Shown: positions 39,389 to 49,019, numbered from the stretch's first letter. The stretch is DNA of 64,000 nucleotides from Pectobacterium carotovorum (GCF_033898505.1 NZ_JAXAFK010000004.1:62001-126000); one strand, 5' to 3'. The notes: generated by a model from the letters alone, not told the origin. Made by a program: numbers and translations.

Positions 39389-40357
39389 TTACTGTGGTGT
39401 AAAGCGGCGTAAATGTTGCACGGTGGCCAGCCAGGCGGCCAACCAGCCAATCATGCCGGCGATTAACAGCAGCAGCAGGGACTCATCCCAGCTCAGCCCT
39501 TTGACAGCAAACGTCGTACCAAAGACGGAAGCCACCTGTGCCACCACCGCATCCAGCTTCCAGACCAGCGCCTGCGATAGAATCAGCGATAGCACCGCGC
39601 CGCCGACGCCCATTGCCGCGCCACCATTCAGGAACGGACGCAAAATAAAGCCGTCCGTCGCGCCAATCAGCTTCATTACGTTGATGGTTTCACGGCGGCT
39701 GAAAATGCTCAGACGCACGCTGTTGCCGATCACCAAAAAGACAGCGACGACCATCAAAATGCCAATCGTCGCGGAAATCTGCCCGACCAGATTGGTCAGC
39801 GCCACCAGCCGTGCAAACCAGCTGTCGTCCATCCGAACTTCATCCACGCCCTGCGTCGCCGCGACGCGATCGCGCAGCGTCGTCAGCGTGGTGGAATCCT
39901 GAAAGCTCATTTTCGGCGTGATAATCGCTACGGCTGGCAGCGGGTTCTCTTCCAGCATATCGAGCGCGCCGCCAAAACCGGACCAGTTGCGGAACTCGCC
40001 CATCGCTTCATTGCGCGACAGGTAATTCACTTTATCAACGCCCTCTTCCGATTGAAGCTGCGTGATAACCGCCTGCGCCGCGTTGTCATCCAGCGATTTA
40101 TCCAGATACACCGTCAGCTGAGGCGAGGGATACCACTGCGAAGCAGCCTGACTGACGTTTTTCCACACCAGATAACAGATGCTGGGCAATGCCAGCGAAA
40201 TAGCGATGACCATGACGGTCAGGAACGTCGCCAGCGGCTGGCGCAGCATATCAGCCAGCGTATTCGTCCAGGCATAGCGCCACTGTTCCTGCCAGCCGCC
40301 GCGCAACGCTTTCGATTTTGCGACAGGCTTTTTCGCATTACGGACGTTATTCGCCAT
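39389..40357 (-). CDS. ftsX: Cell-division protein FtsX
   Basis: Inner-membrane partner of FtsE that transmits ATP hydrolysis to periplasmic EnvC and thereby activates septal amidases. I chose the ATG at 40357 ([12 protein letters not shown]) with GGTGGGGG upstream; it overlaps ftsE by 11 bases. 322 residues against 352 in E. coli, the shortening being in the poorly conserved cytoplasmic N-terminus. Four membrane helices, the large periplasmic loop (about 75-190) and the conserved LSREDA-like [20 protein letters not shown] segment (split; about 126-145) are visible. Confidence 0.95.
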   Translation of the reverse strand: MANNVRNAKKPVAKSKALRGGWQEQWRYAWTNTLADMLRQPLATFLTVMVIAISLALPSICYLVWKNVSQAASQWYPSPQLTVYLDKSLDDNAAQAVITQLQSEEGVDKVNYLSRNEAMGEFRNWSGFGGALDMLEENPLPAVAIITPKMSFQDSTTLTTLRDRVAATQGVDEVRMDDSWFARLVALTNLVGQISATIGILMVVAVFLVIGNSVRLSIFSRRETINVMKLIGATDGFILRPFLNGGAAMGVGGAVLSLILSQALVWKLDAVVAQVASVFGTTFAVKGLSWDESLLLLLIAGMIGWLAAWLATVQHLRRFTPQ

Positions 40358-41018
40358 CGTGGTTTCCCCCCACCATGCGGCCATCCGACAGCGTCAGCAC
40401 ACGGTAATTACGGCGGGCAATCAGCCCGGTATCATGCGTCGCCATCAGGACGGTGACGCCGACGCGATTGAACTCTTCAAACAGACGCAAAATGCCTTCT
40501 GACAGCGCTTCGTCGAGGTTGCCAGTCGGTTCATCCGCCAGCAACACGGCGGGTTTGTTCACCACCGCGCGCGCAATGCCAACGCGTTGCTGCTCACCGC
40601 CGGACAGCTGGATAGGGTAGTTTTTCGCTTTATCCAGCAGGCCAACCTTGTCCAGCGCGGCGGAGACCCGACGACGGATATCCTCACTGCTGGCACCCGC
40701 GATGATGAGCGGCATCGCGACGTTGTCATAGACCGTGCGCTCCATCAGCAGATGGTGATCCTGAAAGATCATGCCGATCTGACGCCGCAGGAACGGGACT
40801 TCGCGTTTTTTCAGGCGGCTGATATTGTGGCCGCCAAACAAAATCTGACCCGCGCTGGGACGTTCAATGCCACAAATCAGTTTCAGCAGGGTGCTTTTCC
40901 CTGCGCCAGAATGGCCGGTCAGGAACGCCATTTCCGCGGGGCGCAGATGGAAATCCACCCCTTGCAATGCCTGACGCCCACCGAGGTAAGCTTTACTGAC
41001 CTGTTCAAAACGAATCAT
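40347..41018 (-). CDS. ftsE: Cell-division ATP-binding protein FtsE
   Basis: ABC-type ATPase of the FtsEX complex, 223 residues (E. coli 222). Walker [10 protein letters not shown] (about 35-43), Q-loop MIFQDHHLL, signature [16 protein letters not shown], Walker [13 protein letters not shown], switch MATHDTG. Five bases after ftsY; overlaps ftsX. Confidence 0.97.
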   Translation of the reverse strand: MIRFEQVSKAYLGGRQALQGVDFHLRPAEMAFLTGHSGAGKSTLLKLICGIERPSAGQILFGGHNISRLKKREVPFLRRQIGMIFQDHHLLMERTVYDNVAMPLIIAGASSEDIRRRVSAALDKVGLLDKAKNYPIQLSGGEQQRVGIARAVVNKPAVLLADEPTGNLDEALSEGILRLFEEFNRVGVTVLMATHDTGLIARRNYRVLTLSDGRMVGGNHDGE

Positions 41019-41023
41019 CCGTT

Positions 41024-42517
41024 TTAATCCTCTCGGGCAAAAAGTGCCTCAATAAAATCGTCGGCCTTGAAGGGCCGTAAATCATCAATGCCTTCCCCTA
41101 CCCCAATATAGCGGATAGGAATAGCGAACTGGTCGGCAATGGCGAAAATCACCCCGCCTTTCGCGGTACCGTCCAGCTTCGTCAGGGTAATCCCCGTCAG
41201 CCCAACGGCTTCATTAAACAGTTTGGCCTGGCTCACCGCGTTCTGCCCAGTGCTCGCATCCAGCGTCAGCATCACTTCATGTGGCGCGTCTTCGTCCAGC
41301 TTTTTCATCACGCGCACAATCTTTTTCAGCTCTTCCATCAGGTGCGCTTTGTTCTGCAAGCGACCGGCGGTATCCGCAATCAGGACATCAACGCCGCGCG
41401 CTTTCGCTGCCTGAATCGCATCGAAAATCACCGATGCCGAATCCGCACCCGTATGCTGCGCGACCACCGCCACGTTATTACGCTGTCCCCAGACCTGAAG
41501 CTGCTCGACCGCTGCCGCACGGAAGGTATCACCCGCCGCCAGCATCACGGATTTGCCCTGCGCCTGGAACTGGCGCGCCAGTTTCCCGATGGTGGTGGTT
41601 TTGCCCACGCCATTAACGCCAACCATCAGAATGACATAAGGCGTTTTGCCTTCGATATTCAGTGGGGCGTCCACCTTAGCAAGAATCTCCGCCATTTCGT
41701 CTTTCAGCTTCACAAAAAGCGTATCAGCATCTTTCAACTGGCGGCGGCTGGCGTGCTCTGTCAGGCTGGTGATGATTTTACGGGTCGTTTCGACCCCAAC
41801 ATCCGCAACCAGCAGTTGTTCTTCCAGTTCATCAAACAGATCGTCGTCGATTTTCTTACCGCGAAACAATCCGATAAATCCTGAACCGAGGTTCTGGCGC
41901 GTTTTTACCAGACTGCGTTTCAGGCGAGCAAAGAATCCCTCTTTTGTTGGGCGTTCCTGCTCTTGCGCAACAACCGGAACATCCTCTGGCTGCACGGATT
42001 CTTGTTCTTCGTATGTTTGTTCTTCCTGCTGCACGACGTCCGGTTCTGCTTCAGCCGCTGTCGCACTTTCGGCGATCTCGGTCTGTACGATCGGATCGAC
42101 GACATCCCGATCGAGAACGTCATGTTCGATCGCGTCACGATCGTCTGTTTCAGAAATAATAGGGGCAGAAACGACAGGTTCAGAGGCGATAGGTTCAGAA
42201 ACGTTGGCTTCCGGGACCGCGACGGTCGGTTCGTCAGCCGCTGCGGTAACGTCACGCTCGGCGGCCGGTTGGATCAGCGCTTCCGCTTCAACCTTTATCT
42301 CTTCTTCAACGACAGGCGCTTCCGGCAGCGGTTTCTCTACCTGCTCCGGCGCGTGCTCAACGGTTTGGTGAGCCGATGCTGCGGCATCCGACTCCGCCGC
42401 TGACGGCTGTTCTTCCACAACAATCTTCTCTTGAACAGTCGGCTGCTCTTGTTGTTTTTCTTCCTGTTTCCCTAATCCCAGCCAGGAAAAAAAACCGCGC
42501 TTCTTTTCTTTTGACAT
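41024..42517 (-). CDS. ftsY: Signal recognition particle receptor FtsY
   Basis: GTPase receptor that docks SRP-ribosome complexes at the membrane. I chose the ATG at 42517 (MSKEKKRGFFSWLGLG, the conserved membrane-targeting start); the open frame extends 13 codons upstream. 497 residues as in E. coli. The N-terminal A domain (about 20-190) is very acidic and Val/Glu/Pro-rich, low-complexity and variable among species. The NG domain follows with G1 GVNGVGKTTTIGKLA (about 298-312), DTFRAAAVEQL, G3 DTAGRLQ, G4 TKLDG, and closing FKADDFIEALF. First gene of ftsYEX. Confidence 0.97.
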   Translation of the reverse strand: MSKEKKRGFFSWLGLGKQEEKQQEQPTVQEKIVVEEQPSAAESDAAASAHQTVEHAPEQVEKPLPEAPVVEEEIKVEAEALIQPAAERDVTAAADEPTVAVPEANVSEPIASEPVVSAPIISETDDRDAIEHDVLDRDVVDPIVQTEIAESATAAEAEPDVVQQEEQTYEEQESVQPEDVPVVAQEQERPTKEGFFARLKRSLVKTRQNLGSGFIGLFRGKKIDDDLFDELEEQLLVADVGVETTRKIITSLTEHASRRQLKDADTLFVKLKDEMAEILAKVDAPLNIEGKTPYVILMVGVNGVGKTTTIGKLARQFQAQGKSVMLAAGDTFRAAAVEQLQVWGQRNNVAVVAQHTGADSASVIFDAIQAAKARGVDVLIADTAGRLQNKAHLMEELKKIVRVMKKLDEDAPHEVMLTLDASTGQNAVSQAKLFNEAVGLTGITLTKLDGTAKGGVIFAIADQFAIPIRYIGVGEGIDDLRPFKADDFIEALFARED

Positions 42518-42866
42518 GTGCGATCGCGCTCCACGCTGCTCACCGCAGCGAATCAATCAATGAAAATCATATTTAAACAACAAGTTTAACACTTTCCTGC
42601 CGACAGCAACACGCAGCCAACGGGAGCAATGCCAGACAATTCTCCACGCGGCCAACAATCTTCGTAACGAAAGGCAATGTCCGTAACGAAGTGTGTCAAA
42701 CGCCGCACGTTACCGGAAGGCCGCAGACAGCACAAAATTTTGGGTTAAGCGCCTTAACATCCATCTTAACATTCCCTCTACACGTAACCGCCGCTAGAAT
42801 AGCGCCAGAAATTTCCTGCCCGTATCCACACCATGATGATGCGGCACAACAATAACCCTGTGAGCT
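42518..42866. promoter_or_regulatory. Divergent promoter region ftsY / rsmD
   Basis: Nearly 350 bases with no supported coding frame. It lies between divergent essential and housekeeping genes, so both promoters must be here. No strong operator or hairpin was recognised. Confidence 0.4.
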
Positions 42867-43442
42867 ATGGCTAAAAAAAACGCATCGTCAGCCGCCGGAC
42901 AAATCCGAATCATCGGTGGTCAATGGCGCGGCAGAAAACTTCCGGTTCCTGATAGCCCCGGTTTACGTCCCACCACCGATCGCGTGCGGGAAACACTGTT
43001 TAACTGGTTGGCTCCCGTCATCCAACAGGCGCGCTGTCTGGACTGTTTTGCCGGCAGCGGCGCGCTCGGGCTGGAAGCCTTATCCCGTTATGCTGCTCAC
43101 GCCACATTATTGGAAATGGAACGTGCAGTCGCCCAGCAATTAACGCAAAATCTGGCGCTGCTTCGGGCGGACAATGCCGAGGTGGTCAATACTGATGCCC
43201 TGAGCTGGCTGGCGAAGCCGGGCACACCATTTGACGTCGTGTTTCTCGATCCACCGTTTCGTAAAGAGCTGCTGAACAACACGCTTGCCCTGCTGGAACA
43301 ACAGGGTTGGCTGGCGCCAGACGCGTGGATTTACGTGGAAACCGAGGCGGAAAATGCGCAACTGACCATCCCGGAGAATTGGCAACTGCACCGTGAGAAA
43401 ATTGCGGGTCAGGTCGCCTACCGTTTATATATCCGTCAATAA
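42867..43442 (+). CDS. rsmD: 16S rRNA (guanine(966)-N2)-methyltransferase RsmD
   Basis: SAM-dependent enzyme that methylates G966 of 16S rRNA in the small subunit. 191 residues (E. coli 198). Visible: N-terminal RNA-binding part GQIRIIGGQWRGRKLPVP, TDRVRETLFNWL, SAM-binding CLDCFAGSGALGLEALSR (about 53-70), and catalytic DPPF motif VVFLDPPFRKE. It overlaps no neighbour; a DUF1145 gene follows after 26 bases. Confidence 0.96.
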   Translation: MAKKNASSAAGQIRIIGGQWRGRKLPVPDSPGLRPTTDRVRETLFNWLAPVIQQARCLDCFAGSGALGLEALSRYAAHATLLEMERAVAQQLTQNLALLRADNAEVVNTDALSWLAKPGTPFDVVFLDPPFRKELLNNTLALLEQQGWLAPDAWIYVETEAENAQLTIPENWQLHREKIAGQVAYRLYIRQ

Positions 43443-43468
43443 TCTTCGCAGCAGCGTAAGGGTAAGAG

Positions 43469-43747
43469 ATGATTTTGATTAACCTTGGCAGGCTACTGAT
43501 GCTGGGCGTGTGGGGATTTTTGTTGCTCAACCTGATTCAGCCGTTTCCCAGACCGTTGAATATCTTCATGACCGTGGCGATGGTGTTTATGATCCTGATG
43601 CATGGTTTTCAACTGCTGCTGTTAAAATCCAGCCAGCCGAAAGACAGCCCCGCGCTGAACCGCGCACTTCAGGCACGTATTTTCCTTTTTGGCGTGTTTG
43701 AACTGCTGGCGTGGCAGAGAAAGCAGCCTAAGCCGCCGAAGTCGTAA
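43469..43747 (+). CDS. yhhL: DUF1145 membrane protein YhhL
   Basis: Small inner-membrane protein of unknown function, 92 residues (E. coli 89). Two hydrophobic helices are visible (about 5-22 and 30-52), with the conserved INLGRLLMLGVWGFLLLN and IQPFPRPLNIF signatures. It follows rsmD closely, so probably cotranscribed. Confidence 0.93.
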   Translation: MILINLGRLLMLGVWGFLLLNLIQPFPRPLNIFMTVAMVFMILMHGFQLLLLKSSQPKDSPALNRALQARIFLFGVFELLAWQRKQPKPPKS

Positions 43748-43750
43748 CCG

Positions 43751-44110
43751 CTACTTCTGCTGGGGCACAAAGCGGATAAAGCGCGTGCCCTTTAGCTGCA
43801 ACGATCCCTGCATACCGGTATCAAGCTGGTGGTAATCCGCGTTCTCAAGGCGCAACGTGATAGTCGTGCCGCTGGCAATCGGCCTGAACGTGACCTCATA
43901 AAGCATGTCCTCTACGACCATCACCTGATGCTCGCGCGCACGCCGACGGCTACGGGGAAACTCGCGTTTGTGCTTCACCTCTGCGGCCACAATACGCAGC
44001 GGGGCCGCATCATTCTGTGCTTCCCGGTCACGTTGGCGCCGATACTGCCGCGCCGCCAGCACCAAAATCGCGCCAACGGCCAACGCCAACAGCCAGGGGA
44101 AGTCATTCAT
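43751..44110 (-). CDS. yhhM: DUF2500 membrane-anchored protein YhhM
   Basis: 119-residue protein with one N-terminal membrane helix (about 5-20, FPWLLALAVGAILVLAA), a basic linker and a soluble beta-rich domain (YEVTFRPIASGTTITLRLE). Length matches E. coli YhhM exactly. Function unknown. Its ATG shares one base with the stop of the DUF1820 gene upstream (TGATG), so the two are translationally coupled. Confidence 0.9.
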   Translation of the reverse strand: MNDFPWLLALAVGAILVLAARQYRRQRDREAQNDAAPLRIVAAEVKHKREFPRSRRRAREHQVMVVEDMLYEVTFRPIASGTTITLRLENADYHQLDTGMQGSLQLKGTRFIRFVPQQK

Positions 44111-44430
44111 CAGGGTTTCTTGCCGGGAAGATACGGAAACGCGGTCACGTTATCGCCTAAATCAGAAATGCGAGCGCTGCCTTTTTCCGTCACGGCATCA
44201 ATACGGATGATCGCCTGTAGGGGGATAAAACTGCGGCTAACGCCGGAAAATTCCGTTTTCAGTTTCTCGGTTGATGGGTCAACCAACACCGCAGACTGGC
44301 TATCAAACACGAAGTCGGCAATTTCAATAAAACCGAACAGGCTGCTCTGCACCAACTCACGCACGTAAAGCTGGTAATTTTTACCGTTATTTATAAATTG
44401 AATACAATAAAGCGCGGACTCATTACTCAT
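44110..44430 (-). CDS. DUF1820-family cytoplasmic protein
   Basis: 106 residues, no membrane segment or signal peptide. The sequence starts MSNESALYCIQFINNGKNY and continues with VRELVQSSLFGFIEIADFVF, VDPSTEKLKTEFSGV and IPLQAIIRIDAVTEKG, the signature of DUF1820 proteins. A small all-beta fold is likely. Function unknown. First of two coupled genes with yhhM. Confidence 0.85.
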   Translation of the reverse strand: MSNESALYCIQFINNGKNYQLYVRELVQSSLFGFIEIADFVFDSQSAVLVDPSTEKLKTEFSGVSRSFIPLQAIIRIDAVTEKGSARISDLGDNVTAFPYLPGKKP

Positions 44431-44621
44431 TCAACACAATGCTCCCTTCGAGACTTAACGGCGCCCATCTACAATAAAAACAGGCGATAACATACCATGA
44501 AGCTCACAGAAGTCGCATCCGTCTCACGACGTGTTGTTTAACTTCCTCACAATCCCCTACACTGAATAAAGAACGGTTTATTTTTATCCTGACACAAACA
44601 AAAACACAAAAAGGACACGCT

Positions 44622-45251
44622 ATGCTTTGGTCATTTATTGCTGTGCTTTTTTCTGGTTGGTTATATGTGGACGCCAGCTACCGTGGTCCAACGTGGCAAC
44701 GTTGGTTATTCAAACCGGTCACGATGCTACTGCTGCTGGCGCTGGCCTGGCAGACACCGCTGCTTGGCGTGCCGGGCTATTTGATTGTGCTGGGGCTGCT
44801 GGCAACGCTGGTCGCAGACACTTTGCTGTTGCTACCGACTCAGCGTCTGCTTTACGCATTTGGTGCTTATTTCCTCTCCCATCTGCTCTACACCATTAGC
44901 TTTTTTACCGGACAAATCGCGCTCACATTCTTCTGGCCGCTGGCATTAACGCTCGTCATTCTGGCCGCGATCCTGATCGCGATTATCTGGGGGCGATTGG
45001 AAGCACAGCGCTGGCCCGCCTGCGCATTCATCATCATGACCACGCTGATGGTCTGGATTGCCGGCGAGCGGTATTTTGCGCTGGGAACAAACGCAAATTT
45101 CTCCCTGCTGACCGGCACCGTACTGCTGTTTATCGCCCATGCAGCCTGGCTGATTCACCATTACCGTTTTCCGTTCCGCGCCCATCAGGCGATTGTGGCA
45201 GCGGGCTATTTTGGCGGCCATTTCCTGATTGTTCGCTCCCTCTATTTCTGA
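44622..45251 (+). CDS. yhhN: YhhN/TMEM86-family membrane protein (lysoplasmalogenase-like)
   Basis: 209-residue inner-membrane protein with about eight short hydrophobic helices. The family includes animal TMEM86 lysoplasmalogenases, hydrolysing vinyl ethers, but enzymatic activity in enterobacteria is not established. Visible family motifs: [14 protein letters not shown] (about 30-43), [15 protein letters not shown] (about 58-72) with the conserved Asp, and [12 protein letters not shown] (about 83-94). Single gene. Confidence 0.9.
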   Translation: MLWSFIAVLFSGWLYVDASYRGPTWQRWLFKPVTMLLLLALAWQTPLLGVPGYLIVLGLLATLVADTLLLLPTQRLLYAFGAYFLSHLLYTISFFTGQIALTFFWPLALTLVILAAILIAIIWGRLEAQRWPACAFIIMTTLMVWIAGERYFALGTNANFSLLTGTVLLFIAHAAWLIHHYRFPFRAHQAIVAAGYFGGHFLIVRSLYF

Positions 45252-45345
45252 CGTTGACGGCGCTCACGAAAGTCTGGCTAAGCATTGAGCGGCGGTGTAA
45301 AGTTCCTGATGAGAATCGCTATCACTAATAACCCAGGAGGAAAAG

Positions 45346-47712
45346 ATGCACTCTCATCAGCACCACCACAGCGCTGAAAAGTCAGCCTGCTGCAATAACG
45401 GCGTTCACCACGCGTCGCGCAAAACCGCGCAACATACAAAAAGCTGCTGCAATGAACACGCGCAGCATTCGACTCACGCAGACCACAGCTGCTGTTCAAC
45501 GAAACACACGTCTGATGCCACCGTACAGAGCGCGTGTAGCACAGAGCAGCATTCATCAGACAGCGGCGGTAGCGCGGATTCAGACGACCCCGACGGCGGA
45601 GACAGCGACAGGCCCCGATCCAACCAGCGTTTCAGCTGGAAAATCAGCGGGATGGATTGTCCCAGCTGCGCACGTAAAATCGAAAATGCAGTAAAAAATC
45701 TCACCGGAATTGAACAAGCCAAAGTGCTGTTCGCCACCGAAAAATTGGTTGTTGATGCCTACACCGATATTCGTCCTCAGGTTCAACACGCCGTTCAGCA
45801 AGCTGGCTTCACCTTGCAGGACACCGCACTCCCCCTCGCCCCACCAGAACCCTCTACCGTACGCCGTTTCGTACATGAATATGGTTTCTTAATACTTTTC
45901 ACTTTGCTGGCTGCTGCAAGCTGGGGGCTTTCCCTGCTAAGCGAGCGCGGCGGGCAGATCGCGTTTATCGCGACCACGATTGTCGGGCTGGTGCCGATCC
46001 TGAAAAAAGCGGTGCAGCTCATTCGCACGGGCACGCCCTTCGCGATTGAAACGCTGATGAGCGTGGCTTCCATCGGGGCGCTCTTGATTGGCGCTACCAC
46101 CGAAGCCACGGTCATTTTGCTGCTGTTTATGCTGGGCGAATACCTGGAGTCTTACGCGGCAAACCGCGCACGGCGCGGCGTAACAGCACTGATGGCGCTG
46201 CTTCCCGAAGACGCCACGGCGATCGTCAACGGGCAACGGCGTCTCGTGCCTGTCGCCAGTCTGGTTCCTGGCGATGTGATTGAAGTCGCGCCCGGCGGGC
46301 GACTCCCCGCCGATGCGGAGCTCTTGAACAGCGACGCCAGCTTTGATGAAAGCGCCCTGACCGGCGAGTCGGTACCCATTGAGCGTACGCCGGGTGAGAA
46401 AATTGCCGCCGGCAGCCTGTGCGTCGATCGGGTCGTGCAGCTGCGCGTGGTGTCACAGCCGGGCAACAGCGCAATCGACCGCATTCTGCAACTGATAGAA
46501 GAAGCGGAAGAGCGCCGCGCGCCGATAGAACGCTTCCTTGATAAGTTCAGCCGCTATTACACGCCGGCCATCATGCTGCTGTCGCTGCTGGTAATTCTGG
46601 TGCCACCGCTACTGCTGGCGCAGCCGTGGCAAGAGTGGATTTATCGCGGTCTGACGCTGCTGTTAATTGGCTGTCCGTGTGCGCTGGTGATCTCAACGCC
46701 TGCGGCGATTACGTCCGGGCTGGCTGCCGCAACGCGCCGTGGGGCGCTCATTAAAGGCGGTGCAGCGCTGGAATCGCTGGGCAGTATCAAGACTATCGCA
46801 TTTGACAAGACAGGCACGCTAACGGAAGGCAAACCGCAGGTGACGGACGTGTTACCCGCCGCAGGCATTAGCGAAACGGCGCTGCTGACGCGCACCGCCG
46901 CCGTGGAGTCGGGTTCCCATCACCCGCTTGCCAAAGCCATCGTCCAGCATGCGTTATCCAGCAGCACGTTCCTGCCCTTGGCAGAAAACCGCCAAGCGCT
47001 GGCGGGTATCGGCGTGGAAGGCACGATAGGTGGCAAACGGATTCAAGTCAGCGCGCCGACTCGCGTCGCGCCCGATCTGCTTGATGACGGCTGGTTGCAG
47101 CGTGTTAACGCACTGGAAAACGAAGGGAAAACCGTCGTGGTGGTGCAAGAAGACGACAGCCTGCTCGGCATACTGGCGTTGAGCGATACCCTACGCCACG
47201 ATGCACGTGAAGCGCTGGATGCCTTGCAGCAGTTGGGGATCCGAGGCGTGATGCTCACGGGCGATAATCCTCGCGCGGCGGCGGCGATTGCGGCGACATT
47301 AGGGATCGATTACCGCGCCAGCCTGCTTCCTGCCGATAAGGTCACGGCGGTCAGCGAGTTGAGTAAACAGCATCCCGTGGCGATGGTCGGCGACGGCATC
47401 AACGACGCCCCGGCAATGAAGGCTGCAACCATCGGGATTGCGATGGGAAGCGGTACGGATGTGGCGCTGGAAACAGCCGATGCGGCACTCACGCACAGCC
47501 GTCTGACCGGGCTGGCTGCCATGATTAGCCTGTCGCGGGCGACGCAGCATAATATTCGTCAGAACATTGCCATCGCGCTGGGGCTGAAAGCCGTCTTTCT
47601 GGTCACCAGCATTCTGGGTATTACCGGGCTGTGGCTCGCCGTGCTGGCAGATTCCGGCGCAACGGCACTGGTCACCGCCAACGCGCTGCGGCTGCTGAGA
47701 AAACGGGACTAA
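45346..47712 (+). CDS. zntA: Zn2+/Cd2+/Pb2+-exporting P-type ATPase ZntA
   Basis: P1B-type ATPase exporting zinc, cadmium and lead. 788 residues against 732 in E. coli; the extra length is an N-terminal tail of about 90 residues unusually rich in His and Cys (several CC pairs and HHH/CC clusters), followed by the usual metal-binding domain with GMDCPSCARKIE (about 103-114). Core motifs: phosphatase loop TGES, CPC metal site IGCPCALVIS, phosphorylation DKTGTLT, HP motif SHHPLAKA, hinge GDGINDAPAM. Strong AGGAGG ribosome binding site. No ZntR operator could be recognised. Confidence 0.96.
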   Translation: MHSHQHHHSAEKSACCNNGVHHASRKTAQHTKSCCNEHAQHSTHADHSCCSTKHTSDATVQSACSTEQHSSDSGGSADSDDPDGGDSDRPRSNQRFSWKISGMDCPSCARKIENAVKNLTGIEQAKVLFATEKLVVDAYTDIRPQVQHAVQQAGFTLQDTALPLAPPEPSTVRRFVHEYGFLILFTLLAAASWGLSLLSERGGQIAFIATTIVGLVPILKKAVQLIRTGTPFAIETLMSVASIGALLIGATTEATVILLLFMLGEYLESYAANRARRGVTALMALLPEDATAIVNGQRRLVPVASLVPGDVIEVAPGGRLPADAELLNSDASFDESALTGESVPIERTPGEKIAAGSLCVDRVVQLRVVSQPGNSAIDRILQLIEEAEERRAPIERFLDKFSRYYTPAIMLLSLLVILVPPLLLAQPWQEWIYRGLTLLLIGCPCALVISTPAAITSGLAAATRRGALIKGGAALESLGSIKTIAFDKTGTLTEGKPQVTDVLPAAGISETALLTRTAAVESGSHHPLAKAIVQHALSSSTFLPLAENRQALAGIGVEGTIGGKRIQVSAPTRVAPDLLDDGWLQRVNALENEGKTVVVVQEDDSLLGILALSDTLRHDAREALDALQQLGIRGVMLTGDNPRAAAAIAATLGIDYRASLLPADKVTAVSELSKQHPVAMVGDGINDAPAMKAATIGIAMGSGTDVALETADAALTHSRLTGLAAMISLSRATQHNIRQNIAIALGLKAVFLVTSILGITGLWLAVLADSGATALVTANALRLLRKRD

Positions 47713-47736
47713 TATTACCGTTGCAGGCTGTGGATT

Positions 47737-47810
47737 GAAGGATCGAGATACACGGAGCGACCACGGGGCGAGGCCTCCCTACGGGAACCTCATCCCCGTG
47801 TTTCTCCTAA
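47737..47810 (+). repeat. Dispersed hairpin repeat, copy B
   Basis: Matches copy A (6945-7016, opposite orientation) from AAGGATCGAGATA to CCTAA. Outer stem CACGGGG (47762-47768) / CCCCGTG (47794-47800); inner stems GAGG/CCTC (47770-47773, 47788-47791) and TCCC/GGGA. It sits between the convergent zntA and tusA genes. Confidence 0.75.
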
Positions 47811-47846
47811 TCACACACGTCAACGAACGGTATAACGCACTGAGTA

Positions 47847-48092
47847 TTATTGGCCTTTGCGCAGCAGATACCGATAGGGAAGCTGCTCGGTTTCCTGTGC
47901 CAGAAGCTCATGCTCCATGTACACACAAAAACCGGGAATATCGCGGGTGGTGGCCGGATCGTCGGCAATAATCAGCAGCGTTTGCCCGGTTTCCATCTGG
48001 CGTACCGTCTTACGCACCATCATCACAGGCTCAGGGCAGCGCAGCCCCTGCGCATCAAGGGTTTTATCCGGGTTGGTAAAGGGATCGGTCAT
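47847..48092 (-). CDS. tusA: Sulfur carrier protein TusA
   Basis: Passes persulfide sulfur from IscS to TusD for 2-thiouridine synthesis at the tRNA wobble position. I chose the ATG at 48092 ([13 protein letters not shown]), giving 81 residues as in E. coli; the frame extends eight codons upstream. The active Cys19 lies in [13 protein letters not shown], and [13 protein letters not shown] is conserved. Confidence 0.95.
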   Translation of the reverse strand: MTDPFTNPDKTLDAQGLRCPEPVMMVRKTVRQMETGQTLLIIADDPATTRDIPGFCVYMEHELLAQETEQLPYRYLLRKGQ

Positions 48093-48269
48093 CAACGTTC
48101 TCAGTGCAGGAATCAAAAAACCGCCTTAGTTTACGCTGAGGATTTCCCGACGCAAGCGACGACAACGTTTGCGCAGAAAACAACCATCCTTTCCCGGTAA
48201 AACACATTGCATTAGCGAAGCAATTGCGTATTATGCCGCCGCGTTGCAGCATAAATCTGCACGTTATCT

Positions 48270-48303
48270 CTTGGGTTCCCTAACCCCAATAACCAAAAAG
48301 GTC
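48270..48303 (+). promoter_or_regulatory. Candidate preQ1-I riboswitch overlapping the yhhQ ribosome binding site
   Basis: TTGGG (48271-48275) pairs with CCCAA (48285-48289) around the loop TTCCCTAAC, and an A-rich tail (TAACCAAAAAGG, 48290-48301) can pair its GG with loop CC to form an H-type pseudoknot. This is the layout of the small preQ1-I aptamer, and the string closely resembles the well-studied Thermoanaerobacter example (CUGGG, loop, UAACCCCAG, A-rich tail, AAGG). The AAGG is the ribosome binding site of yhhQ, eight bases before the ATG, so ligand would block translation. Since yhhQ imports queuosine precursors, feedback makes sense. Confidence 0.75.
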
Positions 48304-48308
48304 ACATT

Positions 48309-48986
48309 ATGTATCGTTTTACTCCCCAGCAGCGGCTTACGGCGCTGATCTGGCTATCGTTGTTCCATGTCCTGATCATTACGTCGAGTAATTATCTGGT
48401 CCAGCTCCCGGTATTGATTTTCGGTTTTCATACCACCTGGGGCGCGTTTACCTTCCCGTTTATTTTTCTGGCAACTGACCTGACGGTACGGATTTTCGGT
48501 GCACCGCTGGCGCGTCGTATCATTCTGACCGTGATGGTGCCTGCGCTGGTGATTTCCTATCTGGTGTCGAGTCTGTTCTATCAGGGATCGTGGCAGTCGT
48601 TCGAGGCGTTAAGTCAGGTGAATATCGTCGTGGCGCGTATCGCCTGCGCCAGCTTCATGGCTTATGTTCTCGGCCAGATTCTGGATGTTCACGTCTTCAA
48701 CCGCCTGCGCCAGAAACGCGCGTGGTGGGTCGCGCCGGCCGTGTCGACCATGTTTGGTAATTTCAGCGATACGCTGGCCTTTTTCTTCATTGCGTTTTAC
48801 CGCAGCACCGATACCTTTATGGCAGCAAACTGGGTTGAAATCGCGATGGTGGATTATGCCTTCAAGCTGCTGATCAGCCTGGCGTTCTTCCTGCCGATGT
48901 ACGGCGTGATGCTGAACATGGTGCTCAAACGTCTGAGCGAGCAGAAAGGCTCGACCGACTACCGCTCCGTCCGCAGCCACCATTAA
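48309..48986 (+). CDS. yhhQ: Queuosine precursor transporter YhhQ
   Basis: Inner-membrane transporter of the DUF165 family that imports preQ0/preQ1 for queuosine synthesis. 225 residues (E. coli 221), six or so hydrophobic helices. Family core: SNYLVQLPVLIFGFHTTWGAF (split; about 27-47), FIFLATDLTVRIFG (about 51-64), and SFMAYVLGQILDVHVFNRLR. The preQ1-I-like structure upstream supports the role. A strong hairpin terminator follows. Confidence 0.93.
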   Translation: MYRFTPQQRLTALIWLSLFHVLIITSSNYLVQLPVLIFGFHTTWGAFTFPFIFLATDLTVRIFGAPLARRIILTVMVPALVISYLVSSLFYQGSWQSFEALSQVNIVVARIACASFMAYVLGQILDVHVFNRLRQKRAWWVAPAVSTMFGNFSDTLAFFFIAFYRSTDTFMAANWVEIAMVDYAFKLLISLAFFLPMYGVMLNMVLKRLSEQKGSTDYRSVRSHH

Positions 48987-48995
48987 TGCCTATCG

Positions 48996-49019
48996 GGCGG
49001 CCATTTGCGCCGCCTTTTC
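48996..49019 (+). terminator. Intrinsic terminator after yhhQ
   Basis: GGCGGC (48996-49001) pairs with GCCGCC (49009-49014) and is followed by TTTTCT, ten bases after the yhhQ stop. Confidence 0.8.

Noticed and set aside
41646..42371. 241-codon Ser-rich frame opposite ftsY
   Set aside because: The Ser-rich composition is the complement of the acidic A domain of FtsY. No other support.
45252..45345. ZntR operator between -35 and -10 before zntA
   Set aside because: No 20-bp-spaced promoter with the expected dyad was found, although zinc induction is likely.
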